DNA of 32,362 nt from contig CALPVM020000002.1 of NCBI GenBank assembly GCA_943327015.2, positions 1 through 32,362 on the forward strand. Reading direction: 5' to 3'. Origin of the DNA: Akkermansia muciniphila. GTDB taxonomy: Bacteria; Pseudomonadota; Gammaproteobacteria; Burkholderiales; Burkholderiaceae_C. Below the pieces are notes generated by a model, which worked only from the letters and a program-made list of their open reading frames with translations, ran no database searches and was not told the DNA's origin. This document shows, piece after piece, positions 1 to 10,111 of this stretch. Every line of letters begins with the position of its first letter. The first letter of the stretch is position 1. Position numbers and translations under genes: made by a program.

Positions 1-1170
1 CACATCACGAGGCAATTGTTCTGCAGCTCCAGGGTAGCAATGGGCAAGTGGTATGTAAAAGGCTTCATGCTCAGCAATACAAATACTTATACCGACTATT
101 TGTGCGCGCATTTCATCTAGCGAGGTGGTTTCTGTATCTATCGCCACTAGTGGTGCGTTTTCTATTTTCACAAGCAAGTCATGCAACTCCACCAACGTCC
201 AAATTGTTTTACTTCTTATTGTGTATGAATGCACTGTCTCAATTTGCGCTTCTGACACTTCTTGCGCCACAGATGGACTTTTTGCAGAAGCAGAGTCAAC
301 AAGAGATTTAAGTAAACCTCTAAACCCATACTGTTCGTAAAAAACTTTTAAAAACTCCGTATCTGCCTGCCTCGGCGTTAAGCAATCCATTAATGGCAAC
401 GTAGGCAACCATGTTGTGAGCTCACAATCGGTTTTGATGGTAAGCAGGGCTCGTGCCATAGGAAGCCAGCCAAGTGAATTGCGCAAATTCTCACCAACAA
501 CACCCTTGATGCCATTGGCGTGCTTAACAACCCCATCCAAAGACCCGAACTCTTTAAGCCATTTAACCGCTGTTTTCGGCCCGACTTTGGACACACCAGG
601 CACATTGTCAACAGCATCCCCCACCAGCGTTTGATAGTCAATCATTAAATGCGCAGGCACACCAAACTCTTCCTCTACGCCTGCAGGGTCTCGCCGCTTA
701 CCATTCATGGTGTCAATAATAGTAATGTGAGAGTTGACGAGTTGCGCCAAATCCTTGTCTCCACTACTTACCACCACTTCTATGCCCTGTTGAGCAGCCA
801 TTACAGCCAGGGTACCAATAACGTCATCGGCCTCCACACCGGGCACATCGAGTACTGTCCAGCCCATATGGCGCACCACGTCATGAATAGGAGCTATTTG
901 AACCCGCAAATCATCAGGCATGGGGGATCGATGGGCTTTGTAATCTGGGTACAGAGCATCTCTAAACGTTGGTCCTTTAGCATCAAATATACAAGCCACA
1001 TAATCGGCGGGAATTTCTTTACGTAAAGATTGCACCATATTGATCATGCCCCGTATAGCCCCAGTCGGAGGGCTACTGGGGTCACCCGGTATTGCACGCA
1101 AATCGGGCATGGCATGGTAGGCACGGTAAAGATAACTGGAGCCATCTATCAGCAATAGAGTTTTCGTCAT
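1..1170 (-). CDS. polA: DNA polymerase I, N-terminal 5'-3' exonuclease part (runs off the left edge)
   Basis: Manual reverse-strand translation from ATG at 1170: MTKTLLLIDGSSYLYRAYHAMPDLRAIPGDPSSPPTGAIRGMINMVQSLRKEIPADYVACIFDAKGPTFRDALYPDYKAHRSPMPDDLR..., then DYQTLVGDAVDNVPGVSKVGPKTA. This is a classic PolA FEN domain. It is absent from the ORF track because it is open at the edge. Confidence 0.96.
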   Translation of the reverse strand, partial: MTKTLLLIDGSSYLYRAYHAMPDLRAIPGDPSSPPTGAIRGMINMVQSLRKEIPADYVACIFDAKGPTFRDALYPDYKAHRSPMPDDLRVQIAPIHDVVRHMGWTVLDVPGVEADDVIGTLAVMAAQQGIEVVVSSGDKDLAQLVNSHITIIDTMNGKRRDPAGVEEEFGVPAHLMIDYQTLVGDAVDNVPGVSKVGPKTAVKWLKEFGSLDGVVKHANGIKGVVGENLRNSLGWLPMARALLTIKTDCELTTWLPTLPLMDCLTPRQADTEFLKVFYEQYGFRGLLKSLVDSASAKSPSVAQEVSEAQIETVHSYTIRSKTIWTLVELHDLLVKIENAPLVAIDTETTSLDEMRAQIVGISICIAEHEAFYIPLAHCYPGAAEQLPRDV

Positions 1171-1263
1171 TTGATTCATAAGGAGTGATTGTGCATACTC
1201 TTAACCGACATGGCTGGGCTCTACAATCTAAGCTTAAGCACACTATTGATTACGGATAATTGC

Positions 1264-2223
1264 ATGGCTGTTTATACAGAGGTCTCGTTTGATGAAGCTA
1301 GCAGCTTTGTTGCAAGTCTTCAATTAGGAAAACTCCAATCAATGGAGGGATGCTCAGGTGGCATTGAGAACACAAATTACTTTGTTACGACCGATCAAGC
1401 AGCCTATGTTTTAACGCTATTCGAACGGCTTACAGCAGAGCAACTGCCTTTTTATCTACACCTGATGAAACATCTGGCAAATCATGGTGTGCCTGTTCCT
1501 AACCCGGCAGCCAATGACAATGGCGTTATTTTACATACACTCAAGAATAAACCAGCCGCAGTTGTTAACCGGTTAAAAGGCAAAAGTGAACTTGCTCCTG
1601 GTATAACGCACTGTACCTTGGTGGGTCGTATGTTGGCACAAATGCATTTGGCTGGACAAGACTTTAATATGCAACAACCCCATTTGCGCGGCCTAGACTG
1701 GTGGAATCGCACCGCTGCGCTGGTAGTACCTCATTTGAATGACTCTCAAACCCGACTCATTTCCAGCGAGCTAACATACCAAAATGAGATTGCCAATCGA
1801 CCTGAGTATTCTGCTTTGCCCAGGGGTCCGATTCATGCTGATTTATTTCGGGACAATGTGATGTTTGACATCGACAGAAACGGCGCACCCAAACTTTCTG
1901 GTTTTTTTGATTTTTACTTTGCTGGCTTTGATACTTTGATGTTCGATATTGCAGTTTGCTTAAATGACTGGTGTATTGACTTGCAGAGTGGCCGATCTGA
2001 TCCTGATCGCACTACCGCTTTTTTAGACGCGTACCAATCCGTTCGGCCATTAACGCCTCAAGAAGCAATCTTTTTACCCGCAATGCTTCGTGCAGGTGCG
2101 CTTAGATTTTGGATTTCGCGACTCTGGGACTGGCATTTACCCAGAGAAGCATCTATGCTAAAACCGCATGATCCAACGCATTTTGAACGCGTGTTGCGCC
2201 ACCGTATTTCAGCCCAAACATAA
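1264..2223 (+). CDS. thrB: Homoserine kinase, ThrB type II (APH-fold)
   Basis: MAVYTEVSFDEASSFVASLQLGKLQSMEGCSGGIENTNYFVTT..., HADLFRDNVMF kinase motif. The internal ATG at 1264 is preferred over the track start at 1189. Confidence 0.93.
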   Translation: MAVYTEVSFDEASSFVASLQLGKLQSMEGCSGGIENTNYFVTTDQAAYVLTLFERLTAEQLPFYLHLMKHLANHGVPVPNPAANDNGVILHTLKNKPAAVVNRLKGKSELAPGITHCTLVGRMLAQMHLAGQDFNMQQPHLRGLDWWNRTAALVVPHLNDSQTRLISSELTYQNEIANRPEYSALPRGPIHADLFRDNVMFDIDRNGAPKLSGFFDFYFAGFDTLMFDIAVCLNDWCIDLQSGRSDPDRTTAFLDAYQSVRPLTPQEAIFLPAMLRAGALRFWISRLWDWHLPREASMLKPHDPTHFERVLRHRISAQT

Positions 2224-2231
2224 GACAGAAA

Positions 2232-3017
2232 ATGAAACTTCAAATTGTCCCCGCACGTACTGGTTCTCAGTGGGTAAAGCAAGGATTTCAAACTTTCTTT
2301 AAGCAGCCTCTTGCTCTATCTGGGCTTTTTTTAATGTTTTTAGCACTAATGTCATTGCTTAGTGCTATTCCCCTCATCGGCTCAGCACTAGCGCTGACTC
2401 TTCTGCCTGCTGCTACGCTTGGCTTGATGGTTGCCAGCCAAGAAGCCTGCAACGGGAAATTTCCAATGCCCATGGTGCTCTTCACGGCTTATAAAAACGG
2501 GCGCCCACAGGCACGAGCGATGCTCATTTTGGGTGGCATTTATGCGGTCAGTTTTTTATTGGTACTGGCCATTACGGCTCTGGCAGATGGCGGGCAGTTT
2601 GCAAAACTGTATTTAACGGGAGGTACTGTTAATGAAGAACTTCTTACAGACGAGCGCTTTGAACTTGCGGCACTTATTGCCATGGCTTTGTATGCGCCAC
2701 TTTCTATGCTGTTTTGGCATGCTCCAGCATTAGTTTATTGGCATGGCATTTCTCCTGCTAAAAGTCTTTTCTTCAGTTTAGTGGCTTGTATGCGTAACTT
2801 TTGGGCCTTTACCTTATTTGGGCTCACATGGATAATGGCTTTTATTGCAATCAGCATGACAATCGCAGCTATTGTTGCCTTGATTGGCAATCCACAATGG
2901 GTGGCTGCCACCTTGTTTCCCGCCGCAATATGGATGGCCTCGATGTTTTTTACGTCTATTTTTTTCACCTATAAAGACTGCTTTGAATCAGCAGCAGAAA
3001 CTGAACCAACACCATGA
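2232..3017 (+). CDS. BPSS1780-family multi-spanning membrane protein, function unknown
   Basis: MKLQIVPARTGSQWVKQGFQTFFKQPLALSGLFLMF... N-terminus and several hydrophobic helices; 8 nt downstream of thrB. Confidence 0.8.
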   Translation: MKLQIVPARTGSQWVKQGFQTFFKQPLALSGLFLMFLALMSLLSAIPLIGSALALTLLPAATLGLMVASQEACNGKFPMPMVLFTAYKNGRPQARAMLILGGIYAVSFLLVLAITALADGGQFAKLYLTGGTVNEELLTDERFELAALIAMALYAPLSMLFWHAPALVYWHGISPAKSLFFSLVACMRNFWAFTLFGLTWIMAFIAISMTIAAIVALIGNPQWVAATLFPAAIWMASMFFTSIFFTYKDCFESAAETEPTP

Positions 3018-3724
3018 CTCAACACTATTTTCAAGACTGTAGTGAAAGCGATGTTTTGTGGTTTCAGCGCCGTGATTTTTTAAAATCAGCTGCCGCATGG
3101 CTCACTTTAGGTGGAGCAAGTACTGCCAGCGCCGAAAATCGCAGCAATGTAGTGTCCATTACTGGAGATGTGCTTGCCAATGGCAAGCCTCTTATAAAGG
3201 GACAGGCAATTTATGCAACCGATTCAATAAGTACAGGCCCAAAATCCAATTTAGTAGTGGTGATGGGCACATCTGCATTCCAGGTTCGCCCCAATACCAA
3301 ACTAACTTTCGACGGTGCAATATCCACGCAAATTGTCAATACTTTGCGACTTATTAACGGTGCAGTGGTCAGTGTCTGGGGCAAGGGAAGCGAGCGTAAA
3401 ATTGTGACACCCACGTTGGTGGCCGGCATTCGAGGCACGGGTGTTTATACCGAAGTTTTTGAAAAGCAAGACAACCGTAGTTACTTTTGCACATGCTATG
3501 GCACAGTGGAACTAACCGCCGGCCAGGATAAAACCGTTAGCTCTACAGAACACCACGAAGCTTTTTGGGCAGAGCCCGTCTCTAAAGCCGGCAAATTTTT
3601 ATTTCCAGGAAAAATGCTGAATCATTCAGATGACGAGTTGGAATATTTGGCAAAACTCGTCAATCAACAAACTGCTTGGCAAATTTCAGGAGGGAAAAAT
3701 CATCGTGGTGTTGAAGCTTATTAA
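3014..3724 (+). CDS. FecR-domain protein with twin-arginine-like signal peptide
   Basis: N-terminal QRRDFLKSAAAWLTLGGASTASA (Tat-like). FecR-type core: VVVMGTSAFQVRPNTKLTFDG...IVTPTLVAGIRGTGVYTEV. Start overlaps the upstream stop (ATGA). Confidence 0.82.
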   Translation: MTQHYFQDCSESDVLWFQRRDFLKSAAAWLTLGGASTASAENRSNVVSITGDVLANGKPLIKGQAIYATDSISTGPKSNLVVVMGTSAFQVRPNTKLTFDGAISTQIVNTLRLINGAVVSVWGKGSERKIVTPTLVAGIRGTGVYTEVFEKQDNRSYFCTCYGTVELTAGQDKTVSSTEHHEAFWAEPVSKAGKFLFPGKMLNHSDDELEYLAKLVNQQTAWQISGGKNHRGVEAY

Positions 3725-3779
3725 TTAATTCGGCCACATAAAGTATTTAATTTAATCGCGGCTATCTCCTGATTGTTTT

Positions 3780-3872
3780 TTAAGCTTGAGTGTGTGTACT
3801 CAAGCCATATTGGGTAGCAGATTGCACATCAGACTGCTGAATCACCACTTTTGGGGAAACGATTAAAGACAT
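3780..3872 (-). CDS. Possible 30-aa small ORF (MSLIVSPKVVIQQSDVQSATQYGLSTHTQA)
   Basis: ATG preceded by AAGGG at 6-nt spacing, closed ORF in the fecR-glnS intergenic region. No homology recognised. Confidence 0.2.
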   Translation of the reverse strand: MSLIVSPKVVIQQSDVQSATQYGLSTHTQA

Positions 3873-3945
3873 ATTGCACCCTTATTAGAGCGCGCTAACA
3901 AACACTATGTTAGCTTAACCCCTGTGCGCGTCTAAAATATTGCGT

Positions 3946-5769
3946 ATGAGTTCAAATACCACTGCCAAACCTAAATCGACCGGAACAAACATTCCGGAAC
4001 CTTCCAAGCCAAGTAATTTCTTGCGACAGATCATTGAGCATGACCTGAACGCCGGAACTTATTCCCAGCGACGTTGGGGTGGTATGCCCGGTGATGCAGC
4101 TCTCCATGCAGCTGGTGAACCGGACACAGCAAAAATTAGAACGCGATTTCCTCCCGAGCCTAACGGCTACCTGCACATTGGGCACGCCAAGAGTATTTGC
4201 ATCAATTTTGGTCTGGCCCGTGACTATGGTGGTGTGTGCCATTTACGCTTTGACGACACCAACCCCGAAAAGGAAGACCTTGAATACGTCAACAGCATCA
4301 AAGATGCCGTGCAATGGTTAGGTTTTGATTGGAGCAGCACCTACAGTGGAACCACTACGACGCATTTGTACCAGGCTAGCGACTATTTTGACTTTATGTA
4401 CCGCGCAGCTGAATACTTGGTTCAGGCCGGATATGCGTATGTCGATGAACAAAGCGCAGAAGATATGCGCATTAACCGTGGTGATTTTGGCAAGCCCGGT
4501 GTTAACAGCCCGTACCGAGACCATTCTGCTGCTGATAATTTAGTCCGTTTTCGGGAAATGCGCGATGGTAAACATGCTGACGGATCCATGGTGCTGCGCG
4601 CCAAAATTGACATGGCTTCGCCCAACATTAACTTGCGTGACCCTGCCATTTATCGAATTCGTCGTGCCACCCATCACCACACCGGTGATACGTGGTGTAT
4701 TTATCCCATGTACACCTTTGCTCACCCGATTGAAGATGCACTAGAAAACATTACCCATAGTATTTGCACACTTGAGTTTGAAGATCAACGACCGTTTTAT
4801 GACTGGCTGCTGGCGCGCCTGATTGAAGGCGGGTTGATTTGCTCCCCACCCCCACGCCAGTATGAGTTTGCACGTCTCAACCTAACCTATGTGGTTACCA
4901 GCAAACGTAAATTAGCACAATTGGTGCAAGAGAAAAAAGTCAGCGGTTGGGATGACCCCCGCATGCCAACTATTGTGGGGCTGCGCCGCCGGGGTTACAC
5001 GCCAGAAAGCATGCAACTTTTTGCTGAACGCATTGGTGTCACCAAAAGCGATAGCTGGATTGACTACTCCACACTGGAGGGTTGCTTGCGAGAAACGCTG
5101 GATGCAACCACACCACGTGCCATGGCTGTGTTGGACCCGGTAAAACTAGTACTTACCAACTGGGATGAAGTCATGGGCGCAGGATTTATGGATGATTGCT
5201 CTGCCCCAGTGCATCCCCACCACCCAGAATGGGGCAAACGCCAATTTACGATGGGTAGAGACGTGTGGATTGAGCGCTCAGACTACGAAGACACGCCGCC
5301 CAAGGGATTTTTCAGGTTGTTTCCCGGCAATAAAGTACGCTTGAAGTACGGCCACATCATCGAATGCATAGGTTGCGTTAAAGACGCAAATGAAAATGTT
5401 ACCGAAGTACATGCAACACTTATACCAAACACCAAAAGTGGCACACCTGGCAGCGACAGCGTCAAGGTAAAAGGGGTGATTACATGGGTGGGGATCCATG
5501 ACGGCGTACGCGCTGAAGTGCGTATGTATGACCGATTGTTTAAAGATGCACAACCCGACGCGGGTGGCAAAGACTTTTTGGATAGCATCAACTCCAATAG
5601 CTTGCGTATCGTGCAAGCATGGCTTGAACCTAGCCTAGCGAGCGCCAAGTCGGATGATAAATTCCAGTTCGAGCGGCACGGGTACTTTGTAGCAGACCGT
5701 GTAGAACACACTGCAGAAAAACCAGTATTTAACTTTGCAGTCGGCCTGAAAGACAGCTGGGGTGGCTAA
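3946..5769 (+). CDS. glnS: Glutaminyl-tRNA synthetase
   Basis: TRFPPEPNGYLHIGHAKSICINFGLA, LRFDDTNPEKE, VVTSKRKL (KMSK-like region), GlnRS C-terminal beta-barrel. ATG at 3946 preferred over the upstream TTG at 3940. Confidence 0.97.
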   Translation: MSSNTTAKPKSTGTNIPEPSKPSNFLRQIIEHDLNAGTYSQRRWGGMPGDAALHAAGEPDTAKIRTRFPPEPNGYLHIGHAKSICINFGLARDYGGVCHLRFDDTNPEKEDLEYVNSIKDAVQWLGFDWSSTYSGTTTTHLYQASDYFDFMYRAAEYLVQAGYAYVDEQSAEDMRINRGDFGKPGVNSPYRDHSAADNLVRFREMRDGKHADGSMVLRAKIDMASPNINLRDPAIYRIRRATHHHTGDTWCIYPMYTFAHPIEDALENITHSICTLEFEDQRPFYDWLLARLIEGGLICSPPPRQYEFARLNLTYVVTSKRKLAQLVQEKKVSGWDDPRMPTIVGLRRRGYTPESMQLFAERIGVTKSDSWIDYSTLEGCLRETLDATTPRAMAVLDPVKLVLTNWDEVMGAGFMDDCSAPVHPHHPEWGKRQFTMGRDVWIERSDYEDTPPKGFFRLFPGNKVRLKYGHIIECIGCVKDANENVTEVHATLIPNTKSGTPGSDSVKVKGVITWVGIHDGVRAEVRMYDRLFKDAQPDAGGKDFLDSINSNSLRIVQAWLEPSLASAKSDDKFQFERHGYFVADRVEHTAEKPVFNFAVGLKDSWGG

Positions 5770-5775
5770 TTACAG

Positions 5776-6726
5776 TTAATCGCCCTTTTCCATGGCAATG
5801 CGGTGGCGTTCGACAAACTCTTGGTAGGTGTCGATGCCACGCAAATACAAAATAGTATTGCGCACTGCCGCCTCTACCAGCACCGCAATGTTGCGCCCAG
5901 CCTCCACCTGAATAATAACCTTACGTACAGGGATACCCAAAATGTCTTGTGTTAAAGGCTCATAGGGAATGCGCTCGTATTCTCGCTCCATAGTCTCACG
6001 TCGCACCAAGTGCACAATCAACTTCAAACGCATCCTGCGTCGCACCGCAGTTTCACCAAAAATAGCACGAATATCCAGCAAGCCAATGCCACGCACTTCG
6101 AGTAAATTTTGCAACAATTCTGGACAACGTCCCTCAATGGTCGTCTGATTAATGCGGAATAAATCGACCGCATCATCTGCCACCAAACCATTACCACGCG
6201 AGATGAGCTCTAATCCCAACTCGCTTTTACCTAGACCGGATTCGCCCGTAATTAGCACACCCAAGCCTAGAATGTCCATGAAAACGCCATGAATAGTCAA
6301 ACGCTCTGCAAAATGCTTGGACAAAAAAGCCCGCAACACATCAATGACAAAGGCAGATGACTCCTTGGTGGCGAACATCGGAATTTGGGCGCGCTCACAC
6401 ATCGACAGGAGTGCCTGTGGGGCTGTTTGACCATCGGCTAAAACGAGAACCGGCGGCTCAAGTGTCACAATACGGGAAATACGGCGCGCACCGTCTTCGT
6501 GACTAGCTTGTGTAATGTAAGCAATTTCACGCTCACCAAGAATTTGCACCCGGTAAGGGTGTATGTAGTTCAGATATCCGACTAAGTCGGCGCCTGAACG
6601 TGCAGCCCGTACAGCCACTTCATCAAACCGACGTTCCGACGCACCTAAACCAGCTACCCATTCCCAACGCAGTGAAGACCTGAACTCCTCAAACAATACA
6701 TCTGCACTGACTGCGGTAGGTTTCAC
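5776..6726 (-). CDS. hprK: HPr kinase/phosphorylase (GTG start)
   Basis: [37 protein letters not shown] Walker A and family signature. Confidence 0.96.
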   Translation of the reverse strand: MKPTAVSADVLFEEFRSSLRWEWVAGLGASERRFDEVAVRAARSGADLVGYLNYIHPYRVQILGEREIAYITQASHEDGARRISRIVTLEPPVLVLADGQTAPQALLSMCERAQIPMFATKESSAFVIDVLRAFLSKHFAERLTIHGVFMDILGLGVLITGESGLGKSELGLELISRGNGLVADDAVDLFRINQTTIEGRCPELLQNLLEVRGIGLLDIRAIFGETAVRRRMRLKLIVHLVRRETMEREYERIPYEPLTQDILGIPVRKVIIQVEAGRNIAVLVEAAVRNTILYLRGIDTYQEFVERHRIAMEKGD

Positions 6727-6751
6727 GGCTTGACTCCGGTGAGGTTAGAAT

Positions 6752-7219
6752 TTAAATGGTACGTGCAGACTGCCAACCTGCTATCAATGCATGCAGTTGC
6801 ACAGAATCGGCACAACTAACAAGCTGCTCTCTTAACACCGCATCGCTCAATAATTCGGCAATTTCAGACAGTATTTCTAGATGCTTTTGAGTTGCGGCTT
6901 CAGGCACCAGCAAAAAAATAAGAAAATTGACGGGCTGCCCATCAGGAGCATCGAACACAATCGGTTGAACCAACCGAAACACTGCTGCCATTGGAGCTTT
7001 GAGTCCTTTGATGCGTCCATGTGGAATTGCTACTCCGTAGCCAAGGCCTGTGGAACCCAGCCTTTCCCGCGAGAAAAGACTGTCTGTGACCAATGCACGG
7101 CTCAATCCATGCTGACTTTCAAACAGCAATCCGATTTCTTCAAAGGCGCGCTTTTTACTCGTTACATCAACTTGTGCAAGTACGTGTGAGGGAGGGAGGA
7201 TAGAAGCTAGTCTGTTCAT
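6752..7219 (-). CDS. ptsN: PTS IIA-like nitrogen regulatory protein
   Basis: MNRLASILPPSHVLAQVDVTSKKRAFEEIG..., STGLGYGVAIPHGRIKGL (phosphorylatable His motif). Confidence 0.95.
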   Translation of the reverse strand: MNRLASILPPSHVLAQVDVTSKKRAFEEIGLLFESQHGLSRALVTDSLFSRERLGSTGLGYGVAIPHGRIKGLKAPMAAVFRLVQPIVFDAPDGQPVNFLIFLLVPEAATQKHLEILSEIAELLSDAVLREQLVSCADSVQLHALIAGWQSARTI

Positions 7220-7241
7220 AGTATGGGCGCATTATGCACAT

Positions 7242-7270
7242 AAAAAAACCGCCTTATGGGGACGGTTTTT
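7242..7270 (-). terminator. Intrinsic terminator downstream of hpf
   Basis: Plus strand aaaaaaccgccttatggggacggttttt. On the minus strand the hairpin CCGTCCCCATAAGGCGG is followed by TTTTTTT. It lies between the hpf stop and the ptsN start. Confidence 0.75.
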
Positions 7271-7294
7271 GGCTGTTGACTCTAGCAATGTAGG

Positions 7295-7624
7295 CTACAT
7301 CAATCGCTTAGAAGGTTGGTGTTGATGGTTCTGTACTTTATCCTTATGACGTACTACTTGACGATCCAATTTATCCATTAATTCATCAACTGCAGCGTAA
7401 AGATCTTCGTGGGCACTTTCTGCGAACATATCATTACCTTTAACGTGAATATTGCATTCTGCACGCTGGCGACGCTCTTTCTCCTTTTGGTTTTCTATGG
7501 AGAGTAACACTTTAACATCTACGACTTGGTCAAAATGTCGGGTAATGCGGTCTAACTTAGTGGTAACGTAACTACGCAGGGCCGGGGTAACTTCAAGGTG
7601 ATGACCGCTAATCGTCAAATTCAT
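7295..7624 (-). CDS. hpf: Ribosome hibernation promoting factor, short form
   Basis: [34 protein letters not shown]..., [28 protein letters not shown]. Confidence 0.95.
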   Translation of the reverse strand: MNLTISGHHLEVTPALRSYVTTKLDRITRHFDQVVDVKVLLSIENQKEKERRQRAECNIHVKGNDMFAESAHEDLYAAVDELMDKLDRQVVRHKDKVQNHQHQPSKRLM

Positions 7625-7714
7625 ACATAGCCTCCAGTTGCTTAAAGGGTTAATAAATGCCTTCTGTCACGGTTCCACTATGCGCCTGATTCAACACAAT
7701 TGCAATCTGTTTAG

Positions 7715-7745
7715 AACAAAAAAAGGCTTTTTGAAGCAAAAAAAT
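7715..7745 (-). terminator. Possible weak intrinsic terminator after the MFS gene
   Basis: Minus strand TTGCTTCAAAAAGCCTTTTTTTG: short GCTT/AAGC hairpin then a U-tract. Confidence 0.35.
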
Positions 7746-7751
7746 AGCAGG

Positions 7752-8954
7752 TTATTGCCGCATTTTCAATTTGCGAGCCACCACTATGCTCAATAAACTA
7801 GCACATCCACCCGCTAATGCTGCCACCCAATAGTGCTGAACCAAACCACTGCCATCACGACTAATAATTGCACCACCAGTAAGTGCCGCAAGTCCCATAG
7901 CAGCGGACTGTACAGATGAATTAAGCGTCATGAAAGTACCACGCAGGGCCGGGTTGGCGGCTGAGCTTAGCATGGCCATGCCCGGAATAATGCGTCCGCT
8001 CATACACACAAAGAGCAAAGTACTAGCCAGTAATGCCACCCATAGCGGGCCCGGCTGGAGTAAAGTTACCGCAAAAAGCGGCAATATGACTAAAGCTGCA
8101 AGCACCTGAAAAGTTTGGAACTTACCCTTGCTATCTGTCAATCGACCGAACAGGCGCGCTGTCATCAAAGTGGCTATGCCACCACAAAGGTAAATATAAG
8201 GTATTTGCGCCGCATGCAAACCTACGTTGGTTTGCATATAAATGGTGATGTAAGGTATGACGGTAAAGCCTGTGAACATCATTAAAGCCGAAAAAACAAA
8301 AGCCCGTTGATGGTTAGCATCCGCCAAAGTTTCTGAAATTCTGCGCAAGGCAGAGGACGGCGACTGCAAGTGTAAATGTGCCGTCAAAGGGGGCATCGAG
8401 AAATGCGCAAACACTGTAAACAATATGCAAACAATGGCTATCCCAAAAAAGGGAGTCTGCCATCCCCAATGTGCGGCCAAAAATAAGCCCAATGGCACGC
8501 CAGCGACCGTAGAAATGGAAAACGATGTCATAACTATCGCAACAGCACGACCACGCCGCTCAAAAGGTATGACATCTCCTACTATGGTTTGGGATAATGC
8601 GGCCAAAACTCCACCAAATACACCAGCAGCGACCCTTGCAACCAAAAGTGCCTCGTAAGACCAAGCCAATCCACAAGCCAAGGTCGAAACTGCAAAAAGG
8701 GCGTATAAAGCAATTAATAATTTTTTACGATCAAACCGCTCAATAAAAATGGATGCCAACAATCCGGCTACGCCACCTGAGAGCGTGTACGCAGAGACCA
8801 GCCATCCGAACTGAACATCTGAAATACGAAATATTTGCGTAAACTGAGGCCCCAGCGGCATCATAATCATAAAGTCTAGAATATGAGTAAACTGGATTCC
8901 GGCCAAAGTAATCAATAGCCAGAATTCTCTGCGAGGGGATAGTATGTGGTTCAT
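7752..8954 (-). CDS. Major facilitator superfamily transporter (drug/arabinose efflux-like)
   Basis: FWLLITLAGIQFTHILDFMIMMPLGPQF..., about 12 hydrophobic segments, ERFDRKKLL loop. Confidence 0.88.
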   Translation of the reverse strand: MNHILSPRREFWLLITLAGIQFTHILDFMIMMPLGPQFTQIFRISDVQFGWLVSAYTLSGGVAGLLASIFIERFDRKKLLIALYALFAVSTLACGLAWSYEALLVARVAAGVFGGVLAALSQTIVGDVIPFERRGRAVAIVMTSFSISTVAGVPLGLFLAAHWGWQTPFFGIAIVCILFTVFAHFSMPPLTAHLHLQSPSSALRRISETLADANHQRAFVFSALMMFTGFTVIPYITIYMQTNVGLHAAQIPYIYLCGGIATLMTARLFGRLTDSKGKFQTFQVLAALVILPLFAVTLLQPGPLWVALLASTLLFVCMSGRIIPGMAMLSSAANPALRGTFMTLNSSVQSAAMGLAALTGGAIISRDGSGLVQHYWVAALAGGCASLLSIVVARKLKMRQ

Positions 8955-9114
8955 GCCACAGTGTACTATTTGATTCCTGTACAGGCTGATGCTCTACTAG
9001 AGTGCGATAATTAAATTGTGCAAATTGCCACCTAACCAATGCGTACAGCGATGCATGATTGACTTGTGTGCACTGCAACCCCGCATTAACATTACGTCGT
9101 TCTGAAAACGAACC

Positions 9115-10101
9115 ATGATCAACATTTTTACGTTGTCAAATGGCAGGCTCTTTCAAGAGGAAATTGAATCTCTTGAAGAGCTTTCTAAGTTTCAACCCAT
9201 CTGGGTTGATCTGGAGTCTCCAACCATTGAGGAAAAGCGCTGGATCAAGCAGTATTATGGCTTGTCCATTCCCGATGATGCGATGGATGAAGACATTGAA
9301 GAATCAGCCCGTTTCTATGCAGAGGACAATGGTGATGTGCATATTCGTAGTGACTTTTTGATTGCAGACATCACTGACCCTCGCACTGTGCGCGTAGCAT
9401 TTATTTTGAATTTGGTAAACGAACAGCTCAAAAGCAAAGGTGTTTTATTTTCAATTCACGATGAAGATGTGCCGGTATTTCGCTTACTTCGCATGCGCGC
9501 GCGCCGTGCACCCGGTTTGATCATTGATGCCAAAGAAGTGTTATTAAAGCTTTTTGATGCAGACGCAGAATACTCTGCAGACACCTTAGAAGGCATTTAT
9601 GATGCCTTGGAAAAGGTCAGCGAGCAGGTACTCTCAGGTAATGTGACCGATGAAGTTGCAACCGATGTATTAGGTGCGATTGCGCGTCACGAAGACATGA
9701 ATGGCCGCATCCGTCGTAACGCCATGGACACACGCAGAGCAGTTAGCTTTTTAATGCGCAGCAAAATGCTTAGCAAAGACCAGTTTGAAGAGGCTCGACA
9801 AATTTTGCGCGACATCGACTCACTAGACTCGCACACCGCTTTTTTATTTGACAAAATTAACTTCTTGATGGATGCAACCGTTGGTTTCATTAACATCAAT
9901 CAGAACAAAATTATCAAAATTTTCTCAGTTGCGAGTGTGGCATTGTTACCGCCCACTTTGATTGCAAGTGTTTATGGCATGAATTTTAACAAAATGCCAG
10001 AGCTTCACTGGGAGTTTGGTTACGCCTACGGCATCGCAATGATGCTTGCCAGTGCACTGGTTCCGATGTGGTACTTTCGTAGGCGTGGTTGGCTCAAATA
10101 A
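9115..10101 (+). CDS. corA: CorA-family magnesium/cobalt transporter
   Basis: Two C-terminal TM helices with the diagnostic motif SVYGMNFNKMPE and a basic C-terminus. Confidence 0.95.
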   Translation: MINIFTLSNGRLFQEEIESLEELSKFQPIWVDLESPTIEEKRWIKQYYGLSIPDDAMDEDIEESARFYAEDNGDVHIRSDFLIADITDPRTVRVAFILNLVNEQLKSKGVLFSIHDEDVPVFRLLRMRARRAPGLIIDAKEVLLKLFDADAEYSADTLEGIYDALEKVSEQVLSGNVTDEVATDVLGAIARHEDMNGRIRRNAMDTRRAVSFLMRSKMLSKDQFEEARQILRDIDSLDSHTAFLFDKINFLMDATVGFININQNKIIKIFSVASVALLPPTLIASVYGMNFNKMPELHWEFGYAYGIAMMLASALVPMWYFRRRGWLK

Positions 10102-10111
10102 CGTCAGTGAA

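Noticed and set aside
48-1026. Several small ORFs on both strands over the first kilobase
   Set aside because: The region is the edge-truncated polA on the minus strand; the listed ORFs are out-of-frame or antisense.
3784-3805. GCTTGAGT/ACTCAAGC hairpin as an intrinsic terminator of the thrB-fecR operon
   Set aside because: No T-tract follows it in the plus direction; kept only as an inverted repeat.
5278-5711. 112- and 142-aa minus-strand ORFs inside glnS
   Set aside because: Antisense shadow frames of a clear GlnRS coding sequence.
8740-9078. 112-aa minus-strand ORF overlapping the MFS start
   Set aside because: Out of frame with the MFS gene, low-quality composition, extends into the divergent promoter region.
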